Assembly (NCBI GenBank): GCA_012510445.1
Contig: JAAZIA010000023.1
Coordinates: 1 to 64,000, forward strand
Direction of reading: 5' to 3'
Length of the DNA: 64,000 nt
Source of the DNA: Bacteroidales bacterium
Lineage (GTDB): Bacteria > Bacteroidota > Bacteroidia > Bacteroidales > UBA932
Positions within the stretch are counted from its first letter, which is position 1; every line of letters begins with the position of its first letter. The notes beneath the pieces are model-generated. The model was given only the letters and a program-made list of their open reading frames with translations. It was not told where the DNA came from and did no database searches. Made by a program: the position numbers and the translations under genes. Of the stretch, positions 25,144 to 33,994 are shown piece by piece.

Positions 25144-26483
25144 ATGAAAAGAATCTGTTGCAGGAAATGTGTAAGTACACGGTACAGTCTGCCCTGAATA
25201 AAGGAGCCTCTGCTGTTCGTATTACCGCCATCAGAGAAGTGTCGAACGAGTTTACCGTCCTGAATGATTCTCTGGAAAAAATACAAAGCGCCACAGACTC
25301 TGTAATACAAATCCATTTGTTTGCAGACGGACGTTACGGCACATGTACCACCAACAAAAAAGACAGTGCCGGTATTGATCGGCTCCTTGATCACACCCTT
25401 ACCTCTGTAAGGCTGTTGGCCAAAGATCCTTTTAGAAAACTGGTCCCGGCAAAAGTAAGGTATGAGGGATCTCCCATACAAATTGCTTTTCAAGGTCCCT
25501 TAAAAACAGAGACAAAAAAAGAACTCCTCTTTTCATGTACCAACGCGGTCCTTGGTAAAAACCCGGCACTTATCAATGTGTCTGCAACGCTTGCTGATAG
25601 AAGACGGTGGATACACATAGAGGATTCTTCCGGATTGGATTGTACTTCTGACGAAACCTGGTACAGTATATTTGCAGAGTGTTCGGTTAAAGGCTCCGAC
25701 CATACGCGACCTTCTGACTGGGACGTGATAGGTGGCATTACCCCGGCAGCATTGGGTCTGGAAGACTGCTCCACACCGCATAGCTCCCTAGTCGGAGAAT
25801 GTGCGGTAAAAGCTCTAAAACGGGCCCTAGATAAAAGAAATCCACAGAAAATAAGCTCAGGACGATACCTTGTATTGGTAGAAAACAGAGCCGCTTCCAC
25901 CTTGTTGGCTCCCATAATTCAAGCCCTCTCCGGCGCTTCACTCCAACAGAAAAATTCGTTTCTTCTGAACCAACTGGGGCAACGCATAGCTTCTCCTGTT
26001 CTCACCCTTACAGACGATCCTCACAGAAAAGAATTACCGGGCTGCAGGTTCTTTGACAACGAGGGTTTGGCTACTAAAAAACGTACCGTTATTGATGCAG
26101 GTATATTGAATACCTTTTATTTAGATACATACTATGCCGGAAAAATGAAAATGCCCTGTACGGTTTCTTCACCTTCCGTTCTTACACTCACCGGCACAGA
26201 AGATAACTTGCTTTCTTTAGCAGGCCAAATGAACAACGGATTGGTAGTTACCGGTTTTAATGGCGGAAATTGCAATCCGGTAACGGGTGATTTTTCGTAC
26301 GGTATAGAAGGCTTTTATGTGGAAAACGGACAGTTCTCATTTCCTGTTAACGAAATGGTTATGACAGGAAATATGACGGAGCTTTGGAATCACCTGATAA
26401 TGGCCGGTAACGATGCACTAACCACCTCTTCCTGGCTTACACCCTCTTTATTGTTTGAACATGTTGAACTGGCAGGCCTATAA
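25140..26483 (+). CDS. TldE/PmbA protease subunit
   Basis: Non-catalytic partner of TldD, 447 residues from the ATG at 25140, which overlaps the tldD stop as ATGA. Earlier in-frame codons lie inside tldD. The PmbA-type layout is kept (VSNEFTVLNDSLEKIQSA near the N terminus, FYVENGQFSFPVNEMVMTGNM near the C terminus), but the HExxxH zinc motif is absent, as expected for TldE. Coupled translation ensures equal amounts of the two subunits. nhaC follows after 9 bases, perhaps on the same transcript though unrelated in function. Confidence 0.92.
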   Translation: MNEKNLLQEMCKYTVQSALNKGASAVRITAIREVSNEFTVLNDSLEKIQSATDSVIQIHLFADGRYGTCTTNKKDSAGIDRLLDHTLTSVRLLAKDPFRKLVPAKVRYEGSPIQIAFQGPLKTETKKELLFSCTNAVLGKNPALINVSATLADRRRWIHIEDSSGLDCTSDETWYSIFAECSVKGSDHTRPSDWDVIGGITPAALGLEDCSTPHSSLVGECAVKALKRALDKRNPQKISSGRYLVLVENRAASTLLAPIIQALSGASLQQKNSFLLNQLGQRIASPVLTLTDDPHRKELPGCRFFDNEGLATKKRTVIDAGILNTFYLDTYYAGKMKMPCTVSSPSVLTLTGTEDNLLSLAGQMNNGLVVTGFNGGNCNPVTGDFSYGIEGFYVENGQFSFPVNEMVMTGNMTELWNHLIMAGNDALTTSSWLTPSLLFEHVELAGL

Positions 26484-26492
26484 ACCTACTCT

Positions 26493-27899
26493 ATGAAAAA
26501 ACCTTCCCTTATTGTAAGTATTCTACCCCTTCTTCTTCTGATCATCATTATTTTCACTTGTGTACGGATCTTTGGTGATCGGGTAACTGCCGGACCCTCA
26601 CAGTTTGCTTTACTGTTTGTAGCCGTGGTGGCATTTATCATTGCGCGGTACAAATATGGTATGACTTGGGAACAGGCCGAGGAGGGCATGCTCAATCACC
26701 TTAAGAATACATACCCGGCTATACTTATTTTAATTGCCATTGGAGCACTTATTGGAAGCTGGATGAGTAGTGGTGTCATTCCTTCTATGATTTATTACGG
26801 ACTTAAAGTCATTCATCCGACCGTATTTTTACCTTTGGCATTTGTAATAAGCAGTATTATATCCTTGGTAACAGGCAGCTCGTGGAGTACTGTAGGCACC
26901 TTTGGAGTAGCTTTATTAGGTGCAGGTCAAATCATTGGATTTCCTACTCCCTGGCTGGCAGGTGCCATCATATCAGGAGCCTATTTTGGGGACCAGATGT
27001 CTCCTTTGTCAGATACTACCAACCTGGCAGCTTCTTTTTGTAAAGTTCCTCTCTTCACCCACATCCGGTATATGCTGGTTAACAGCCTGCCCGTTTTCAT
27101 CATCTGTCTGATCATATATATGATTGCAGGATTTACCATCTCCACAGAAAACACCGTAAACATACAGGCTCAACTGGATGCACTTGGCAACACCTTCCAT
27201 ATCTCTGGATGGTTGCTTCTTATTCCACTCATCACAACGGTGTTGGTTGTTAAAAAAGTGTCTCCTTTTGTCACTTTGTTTCTTTCTGCCCTGGCAGGTG
27301 CTATAGCGGCAGTCTTATTCCAACCTCAAATTTGTGAAACCATTGGTGGCGGACGTCTTTCAGCTGCTATCACTATGATAGGATCCCACGTGGAAATTGA
27401 TACAGGAGACACTATTTTAAACAATTTAACTTCTACCAGTGGCATGGCAGGAATGATGAATACCGTCTGGCTTATACTGTGCGTTATCGCCTATGCCGGT
27501 ATCATGACTGCTTCTGGCATGATTCATGTAATTACTGAGTACTTACTTAAGTTGATGAAAAGTACATTGTCTACTATAGCCACTACACTGGGTACGTGTA
27601 TATTTTTTAACATGACACTGGGAGATCAATATATGGCCATTATTATGCCGGGCAACATGTTTTCTGAAAGTTACAAGAAACAAGGATTTGCACCGGAACT
27701 TCTTTCGCGTACCATTGAAGAATCGGCAACGGTAACTTCTGTACTCATTCCTTGGAATACTTGTGCCGTAGCACAGTCTACGGTTTTAAACGTAGCTACG
27801 TTAACCTACCTTCCTTACTGCTTTTTTAACCTAATTCTACCTATTTTCTCGTTGTTTGCAGCAGCGGTAGGATATAAAATAAGACGCATAACCAATTAA
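26493..27899 (+). CDS. nhaC: NhaC-family Na+/H+ antiporter
   Basis: Inner-membrane antiporter of 468 residues with about eleven hydrophobic helices. Family motifs are LVTGSSWSTVGTFGVALLG and GAYFGDQMSPLSDTTNLAA, with a second-half ESATVTSVLIPWNTCAVAQS. It exchanges sodium for protons, or possibly malate/lactate as in some NhaC relatives. It sits 9 bases after tldE and 12 before the FKBP gene, so all four may be co-transcribed. The ion specificity cannot be read. Confidence 0.88.
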   Translation: MKKPSLIVSILPLLLLIIIIFTCVRIFGDRVTAGPSQFALLFVAVVAFIIARYKYGMTWEQAEEGMLNHLKNTYPAILILIAIGALIGSWMSSGVIPSMIYYGLKVIHPTVFLPLAFVISSIISLVTGSSWSTVGTFGVALLGAGQIIGFPTPWLAGAIISGAYFGDQMSPLSDTTNLAASFCKVPLFTHIRYMLVNSLPVFIICLIIYMIAGFTISTENTVNIQAQLDALGNTFHISGWLLLIPLITTVLVVKKVSPFVTLFLSALAGAIAAVLFQPQICETIGGGRLSAAITMIGSHVEIDTGDTILNNLTSTSGMAGMMNTVWLILCVIAYAGIMTASGMIHVITEYLLKLMKSTLSTIATTLGTCIFFNMTLGDQYMAIIMPGNMFSESYKKQGFAPELLSRTIEESATVTSVLIPWNTCAVAQSTVLNVATLTYLPYCFFNLILPIFSLFAAAVGYKIRRITN

Positions 27900-27911
27900 T
27901 AATTTATAATC

Positions 27912-28442
27912 ATGATCATTTCAGACGAAAAAGTAGTATCTGTTTCTTATACGCTTGTTGTTGACGGAGACGTCATTGAAACCGTTAAGGAAGATAAGCC
28001 AATGAAATTTATCGTGGGATTGGGTTATTTGCTTCCGGCCTTTGAAGAAAAGCTTCAAGGCAAGAAAGTGGGTGATCCTTTCTCTTTTACACTAAGTGCA
28101 AAAGAAGGGTACGGAGAAACAGATCCCCAGGCCGTAGTAGAGCTTCCCAAAGACCTGTTCAAGGTAAACGGAAAAATTGAAGAAGGTCTTTTGGTAAAAG
28201 ATAAAATCATTCCTATGCAAGATTCTCAGGGTAACCGGATAAACGGAATTGTAGAAGATGTCCTGGAAAATTCGGTAAAAATGAATTTTAACCATCCGCT
28301 GGCAGGCTGTGAACTTCAGTTTTCAGGCAAGGTACTGGATATACGAGAGGCAACAGAAAAAGAACTCACAGAAGGTTTGTACGGAGAACGAGCAGCTTCA
28401 GCCTGTGCAGGCAGCTGTGACGGTTGTACCGGTTGTGACTGA
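27912..28442 (+). CDS. SlyD-like FKBP peptidyl-prolyl isomerase
   Basis: Cytosolic cis-trans prolyl isomerase and chaperone of 176 residues. The FKBP core (residues 5-75 and 120-155; GLGYLLPAFEEKLQGKKVGD) carries an inserted flap domain as in SlyD. The C terminus ends in the cysteine-rich SACAGSCDGCTGCD, which probably binds metal. SlyD supports nickel insertion and folding in E. coli, but its tail there is His-rich rather than Cys-rich. Its stop codon abuts the stop of the convergent tsaD with no base between. Confidence 0.9.
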   Translation: MIISDEKVVSVSYTLVVDGDVIETVKEDKPMKFIVGLGYLLPAFEEKLQGKKVGDPFSFTLSAKEGYGETDPQAVVELPKDLFKVNGKIEEGLLVKDKIIPMQDSQGNRINGIVEDVLENSVKMNFNHPLAGCELQFSGKVLDIREATEKELTEGLYGERAASACAGSCDGCTGCD

Positions 28443-29453
28443 TTACAGATACATCCTTGTAACAGGAGTAACCTCCAGTCCGGTAAAATCACCTTCCAGC
28501 CACTTGTAATAGCCGGTAATGGCAATCATGGCTGCATTGTCTGTAGTAAAGCGTAATGGCGGTATAAAAACTTGCCAATTACGCTTTTCTGCTTCCATTA
28601 TCATTCGGTTACGTAATCCGCTGTTAGCAGATACCCCGCCTGCAAGAGCAACGCGTCTGAGGCCCGTTTTCTTTACGGCTAAAATTACTTTCTCTAAAAG
28701 AATTTCTATCAAAGTTTGCTGAAGACCTGCTGCCAGATGTGTTTTGTTCTTTACAATAAACTCCGAATCTTTTGCCTGCCTATCTTGCAAAAAATACAGA
28801 AACGAAGTTTTAACTCCACTAAAACTAAAGTTTAAATCCTTAACCCGTGGGCGCGCAAAAGAAAATAGGCGGGGATTTCCTTCACGTGAAAGGGCATCTA
28901 TATGTGGTCCCCCGGGGTATTCAAGGCCTAGCAATTTTGCCCCTTTATCAAAAGCTTCACCTACCGCATCATCAATGGTTTGTCCCAACATTTCAAAAAC
29001 GAGCGGAGCTTTTACCTTTATAATTTGCGTATGACCTCCCGATACCAACAAGCAAAGGAATGGGAATTGCGGCTTAGCGCTCTTTGGATCATCAATAAAA
29101 TGACTTAACACATGACCTGTAAGGTGATTAACCTCAATCAAAGGAATACGGGCTGACAGCGATAACCCTTTGGCAAAAGACGTTCCAACCAGAAGCGACC
29201 CCAGTAAACCGGGGCCTCTTGTAAAAGCAATGGCACTTAAATCCTTTACTTCAACACCTGCTATATGTAGCGCTTGGCTAACTACCGGAACTATGTGCTG
29301 TTGATGCGCACGACTTGCCAGTTCCGGAACTACTCCTCCGTATTTTTTATGAACTTCCTGAGAAGCAATAATATTGGAAAGTACCTGTGTGTTTTTCAAT
29401 ACAGCAGCAGACGTGTCGTCACATGAAGATTCTATCCCTAAAATATAAGCCAT
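28443..29453 (-). CDS. tsaD: tRNA N6-adenosine threonylcarbamoyltransferase TsaD
   Basis: Universal enzyme of 336 residues that transfers threonylcarbamoyl to A37 of ANN-decoding tRNAs, acting with TsaB and TsaE. The start MAYILGIESSCDDTSAAV, the metal-binding ELASRAHQQHIVPVV, and the nucleotide-binding CLLVSGGHTQIIK and ALAGGVSANSGLR motifs are all present. It is divergent from tamB, with only 66 bases between the starts, and converges on the FKBP gene without a gap. Confidence 0.97.
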   Translation of the reverse strand: MAYILGIESSCDDTSAAVLKNTQVLSNIIASQEVHKKYGGVVPELASRAHQQHIVPVVSQALHIAGVEVKDLSAIAFTRGPGLLGSLLVGTSFAKGLSLSARIPLIEVNHLTGHVLSHFIDDPKSAKPQFPFLCLLVSGGHTQIIKVKAPLVFEMLGQTIDDAVGEAFDKGAKLLGLEYPGGPHIDALSREGNPRLFSFARPRVKDLNFSFSGVKTSFLYFLQDRQAKDSEFIVKNKTHLAAGLQQTLIEILLEKVILAVKKTGLRRVALAGGVSANSGLRNRMIMEAEKRNWQVFIPPLRFTTDNAAMIAITGYYKWLEGDFTGLEVTPVTRMYL

Positions 29454-29519
29454 ACCTAATGTTTCTGTCCTACAAATTTGGTCATTTTTTTCTTAACTTT
29501 GTTAGTTCACAAATTATCT

Positions 29520-32500
29520 ATGAGGACTCTCAGAAACATACTGCACAGCTTGTTGTTTGTAGTTGTACTTTTGTTGACGGCGATATTCATTACGCTTCAG
29601 GTTCCTTCTGTACAAAGTCAGCTGGCAGATAAAACAGTTCAATGGCTTTCCGGGGTGTCAGATGCAGACATTCACATAGGTAGTGTTCACTTTCTTTTTT
29701 TTAATAAACTAATTGTAAATGACCTTATTATAACCACTCAGTCCGATACTCTTCTACAAGCTGGCAAGCTGTCTGTTACTCTGAGTGGAGTCAATCCCCT
29801 TGGAAAGAAGATAAGGTTGCGAAAGGTCCTTTTGTCGGACGGTTCGTTTCACCTGATAACAGAAGAGGGCGTAAGTAATGTTGAGTTGGCATTTCCGGCC
29901 TCAGAAAAAAAAGACACCCTGCAGAAATCTTTTTCCTGGGATATCCGTGCTAACCGGGTTACTCTGGAGCGATTTGCTTACCACATGGTAAATCGCGATA
30001 TAGGTCCCGTTCATGACCAAAAAGAAAGTATTGATTTTACTCACATGCATGTTGACCGTATAACCCTTGATATAAGTGGGGTACGGTTTCAAAACGGAGT
30101 AGTAAGAGCCAGAATAGAACATCTGACAGGGAGGGAAAAATCGGGCTATTTTCTGCAACACCTGGAAGGAGACGTTACGGTAGATCACCGGGAAGCTTTA
30201 GTTACAAACCTGTTGGCACAAGACAACCATTCGTACATCAGGGCACACCATTTTTTGATGCAATACGATCATGTGGAAAATTTATCGGATTATGTAAACA
30301 AAGTGGCTATGGAACTGGATATGCAAGATGCCCTTGTTTCCTTTAAGTCCATAGCTTATTACGCCTGGTCCTTACCTCGTGATTTTGTACTGGATCTGAA
30401 AGCTACAGGAAAAGTAACGGGAACGGTAAGTAATCTGAGATCGGATCTGTTGGACATACAAACCTTGACAGAAAAAACACACTTGTTATGTAATTTCCAT
30501 CTTAATGGACTTCCGGAACCCGAAGAAACAATCTTGATGGTAGGTATTGATAGCCTACATTCAGAAATGGGTGATCTGAATCGTACTTTATATGCCATAG
30601 CCGGTGTCCATTTACAGGAACTGGAACAAAATGCAGGCGCAAATACTGCTTTTGATTTTAAAGGACGCCTGGCGGGATTGCTTACAGACTTTGTTGTAGA
30701 TGGAAACCTGACGGGTGATTTTGGGGACTTACATGTGGATATGCTTATCAACAGCAATATATATGAAAACGGTGTGCTGCTGTCGGGAACTGCAAAGGTG
30801 AATCACTTAGACCTAGGCAGGTTAACGGGAATAGAAAGCCTGGGTGAATGTTCACTCTATACAAAAGCAACCGCTACTATCCGGCAGGGAGGTATCCAGA
30901 ACATGCATACACGCATTGACACTTTGTCTGTCAGCCGTATTGCCTTTAACGATTACGTCTTTCGGGACTTTAAAATGTTGGGCGAATTTCAAAACGGCAT
31001 CTTTGACGGCAGGATGAGTGCAACAGATCCAAACCTTCATTTTCTTTTCCAAGGACGAGCAGATTTATCCAGATCGGCCGGTACGGCGGCCCATTTTTTT
31101 GCCAACATAGCCTACGCAGATTTGCATCGACTTAATGTATATAAAAGTGATTCTCTGGCCATATTAAGTGGTCTGATACGTGCAGATTTTTCTCACATCA
31201 ACAACAGAGGTGATATTGAAGGTACCATTCTGGCCTCGGATTTGTCATTGCAAAATTCTGCAGGAACGCACATTCTAGAGCATTTTTTTCTGGAAAGTCT
31301 GATGACAGAAGACAGAACTGCTTATGAGGTTACTGTAGCTTCAGAAGCTCTACAAGCCTCTTACAAAGGGACGGATGGACTTATAAGTTATTTGACAAGG
31401 TTGGTAGAAAATAATTTTTTCAGTTACCTGCCCGCTTATTTTGATGTAGAGAAAAACAACAAACAATACGTATCTGAACCATCTAAAACCTCGACTTTCG
31501 AGCTTACCGTCCATAATAGTGCTTTTTTTGAAGAGCTTCTATTACCGGGACTGTTTATTTCGCCGGGAACCACTGCTGTTTTGCGTGATTTTGGAAACGA
31601 CAACATTCAGTCTGTTATCCATTCTGAAAGATTAGGTTACAAGGCTCATAACGTAAAAGACCTGGCAGTCCGGGCGTTTACAGAATCCGGTGGATTAAAG
31701 GTTGACATAGATTGCAAAAAATTGACTCTAGGACCTTTTACAGTAGATACCTTTCGGGTTGCCTCTAAGATTCAAGACAACAAGTTGACACTTGATCTTT
31801 TTTACAACAAGACCGGCAGTAAGCTGAACCGTGCTTTTCTAAATTCAACGTTCCATGTTGACAGAAACAAGGAAAGCAATACTCCCGTTATTATGGCCCA
31901 TATCTCTTCCGATACCCTCTTGATAAACAACAAACTTTGGTCACTTCATTCAGATAGTTTAGTAATTTCTAAGAAAAAAATGACCCTAAACAACGTACTT
32001 TTAAAGCACGTTGATAACTTTGACGTACCGGAATATTTTAAGATATACGGGGCTTTGTCTCATACGCCAACAGATACGCTTTTTGTTGAGCTTTCCAGGT
32101 TTGATGCGTCCATTTTCAATACTTTTCTTACTGAACAATATCCTTTTACCTTTAAAGGTTCGTTTACAGGAGCCGGACATCTTTCCGATTTTTATAACAA
32201 TAGGCATTTTACTGTCAACTTGTTAGGTGAACAATTTTATGTGAACGATTCTCTTGCCGGTGATATACGAGTGCTTAGTTCATGGGATTCTCAACAAAAC
32301 AAATTTCAATTGGAAGCCGGCACTACCCTGCCTAATAAAAAACAACCGTTTTTTGCCAGTGGTACCTATAGTCCTTCTTCGGGAGAACTGGATATAAAAG
32401 CTGTTTTTCATAACTTTGAAGCTGCGTTGGTTGCTCCGTTCCTGAACGATTTGGTAACCGATGTTTATGGAAAAATATCGGGCGATATGCAACTGTCAGG

Positions 32501-33983
32501 CACTTGGCCAAAGATTGATCTTATTAGTGAGAATACCAGAGTAGATCATGTGAATTTTATTATCGATTATACTAAGGTTCCCTATTCCATTTCCGGTCCC
32601 GTTCAACTTACAACGGAAGGACTTTATCTTCCCAGAGATACCCTATACGATGCAAAAGGTCAATATGCCCTCGTAAAAGGTGGTTTAAAATACAAGCATT
32701 TTCAAGATATAGAGGCAGATGTAACTATGGATTTTGTTAATTTACACGGCCTTAATCTTCAGGAAAAAGACAATGATATTTTTTACGGACAGGCCTATGC
32801 TACGGGGAACTTGCTCATAAAAGGCCCCTTTGATGATATTTTGCTGGATCTTTCCATCCGGCCCGAGCCACAAACCAGCATCCATATACCTTTGACCACT
32901 GCCATGCAAGCCAGAGAAACAAGTCTGCTTTCTTTTGCTAGTCCGGAACCCTTATATACCGGCAGAGACCCATACACATATACTCTCCAAACTAAAAGAA
33001 GTAAAAGGGAGGAAAACAACAACCTTACGCTTGCCATCAGAACAGAATTGACTACAGATGCAGAAGTGTTATTGGAAATCAATAAAGTAACAGGAGACGT
33101 CATACAAGCAAGAGGGACCGGTCTTATAAACCTGGGTTTAGATCCTAAAGAAGATGTTTTTTCCATATTGGGAGATTGTACTGTAGAAAGCGGCAGTTAC
33201 CTATTTGGGCTTCAAGGTATTGTTTCTAAAAGATTTCAAATTGTGCCGGGTGGAACTGTTTCGTTTAACGGAGATATAGAAAATACATTGCTAAACCTTA
33301 CGGCTTCTTACAAAACAAAGGCCTCCCTAAATACATTGCTGGCAGACACCTCTTTTGTCAGTAACAGAAGAGACGTTGACTGTCAGATACTTATGTCGGG
33401 AAATCTAATGAATCCCAACTTGAATTTTAATATCCAGTTGGATGATATTGATCCCATGACCAGAGCTCGTGTGGAAAGTGCGATGTCTACAGATGATAAA
33501 ATTATGCGACAATTTGTTGCACTTCTTGTTTCAAGCAATTTCATTCCCGAGCAGGAATCCGGCATTGTGAATAACTCTAACTTGTTGTATTCCAACGCAA
33601 CAGAAATTTTATCCAATCAATTGAATAACATTTTTGTACAACTGAACATTCCTCTTGACGTAGGATTTAATTACCAACCGGGGCAAAGCGGAGATATTTT
33701 TGACGTGGCCATTTCTACCCGTCTGTTTAACAACCGTGTAGTGATAAACGGCAATATGGGCAACAACCCTTACACTCGAAATGAAAGTGATTTGGTAGGC
33801 AATGTTGACATTGAGTTAAAGCTGGATGAGAAAGGCAAATTTCGTTTAAAAGCATTTAGTCATGCAGCAGACCAGTATTCTAACTACTTGGATAATACGC
33901 AGCGAAGCGGAGCCGGATTCGTATATCAAGAAGAATTCAACACGTTCCGACAATTGTGGCAGAAATGGCTAAAAATACCTTGA
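29520..33983 (+). CDS. TamB-like translocation and assembly module protein
   Basis: Very large periplasm-spanning protein of 1487 residues from the ATG at 29520, chosen because MRTLRNILHSLLF begins a single N-terminal membrane anchor (residues 5-28); codons back to 29478 precede it. The body is long beta-rich repeats, and the C-terminal 400 residues are a TamB (DUF490) domain with blocks such as SGNLMNPNLNFNIQL and FNNRVVINGNMGNNPY. TamB-like proteins form hydrophobic grooves that help outer-membrane protein assembly or lipid transport between membranes. A TAACTTTG -7 element is at 29494-29501. Confidence 0.88.
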   Translation: MRTLRNILHSLLFVVVLLLTAIFITLQVPSVQSQLADKTVQWLSGVSDADIHIGSVHFLFFNKLIVNDLIITTQSDTLLQAGKLSVTLSGVNPLGKKIRLRKVLLSDGSFHLITEEGVSNVELAFPASEKKDTLQKSFSWDIRANRVTLERFAYHMVNRDIGPVHDQKESIDFTHMHVDRITLDISGVRFQNGVVRARIEHLTGREKSGYFLQHLEGDVTVDHREALVTNLLAQDNHSYIRAHHFLMQYDHVENLSDYVNKVAMELDMQDALVSFKSIAYYAWSLPRDFVLDLKATGKVTGTVSNLRSDLLDIQTLTEKTHLLCNFHLNGLPEPEETILMVGIDSLHSEMGDLNRTLYAIAGVHLQELEQNAGANTAFDFKGRLAGLLTDFVVDGNLTGDFGDLHVDMLINSNIYENGVLLSGTAKVNHLDLGRLTGIESLGECSLYTKATATIRQGGIQNMHTRIDTLSVSRIAFNDYVFRDFKMLGEFQNGIFDGRMSATDPNLHFLFQGRADLSRSAGTAAHFFANIAYADLHRLNVYKSDSLAILSGLIRADFSHINNRGDIEGTILASDLSLQNSAGTHILEHFFLESLMTEDRTAYEVTVASEALQASYKGTDGLISYLTRLVENNFFSYLPAYFDVEKNNKQYVSEPSKTSTFELTVHNSAFFEELLLPGLFISPGTTAVLRDFGNDNIQSVIHSERLGYKAHNVKDLAVRAFTESGGLKVDIDCKKLTLGPFTVDTFRVASKIQDNKLTLDLFYNKTGSKLNRAFLNSTFHVDRNKESNTPVIMAHISSDTLLINNKLWSLHSDSLVISKKKMTLNNVLLKHVDNFDVPEYFKIYGALSHTPTDTLFVELSRFDASIFNTFLTEQYPFTFKGSFTGAGHLSDFYNNRHFTVNLLGEQFYVNDSLAGDIRVLSSWDSQQNKFQLEAGTTLPNKKQPFFASGTYSPSSGELDIKAVFHNFEAALVAPFLNDLVTDVYGKISGDMQLSGTWPKIDLISENTRVDHVNFIIDYTKVPYSISGPVQLTTEGLYLPRDTLYDAKGQYALVKGGLKYKHFQDIEADVTMDFVNLHGLNLQEKDNDIFYGQAYATGNLLIKGPFDDILLDLSIRPEPQTSIHIPLTTAMQARETSLLSFASPEPLYTGRDPYTYTLQTKRSKREENNNLTLAIRTELTTDAEVLLEINKVTGDVIQARGTGLINLGLDPKEDVFSILGDCTVESGSYLFGLQGIVSKRFQIVPGGTVSFNGDIENTLLNLTASYKTKASLNTLLADTSFVSNRRDVDCQILMSGNLMNPNLNFNIQLDDIDPMTRARVESAMSTDDKIMRQFVALLVSSNFIPEQESGIVNNSNLLYSNATEILSNQLNNIFVQLNIPLDVGFNYQPGQSGDIFDVAISTRLFNNRVVINGNMGNNPYTRNESDLVGNVDIELKLDEKGKFRLKAFSHAADQYSNYLDNTQRSGAGFVYQEEFNTFRQLWQKWLKIP

Positions 33984-33994
33984 CAAATTAAGTG

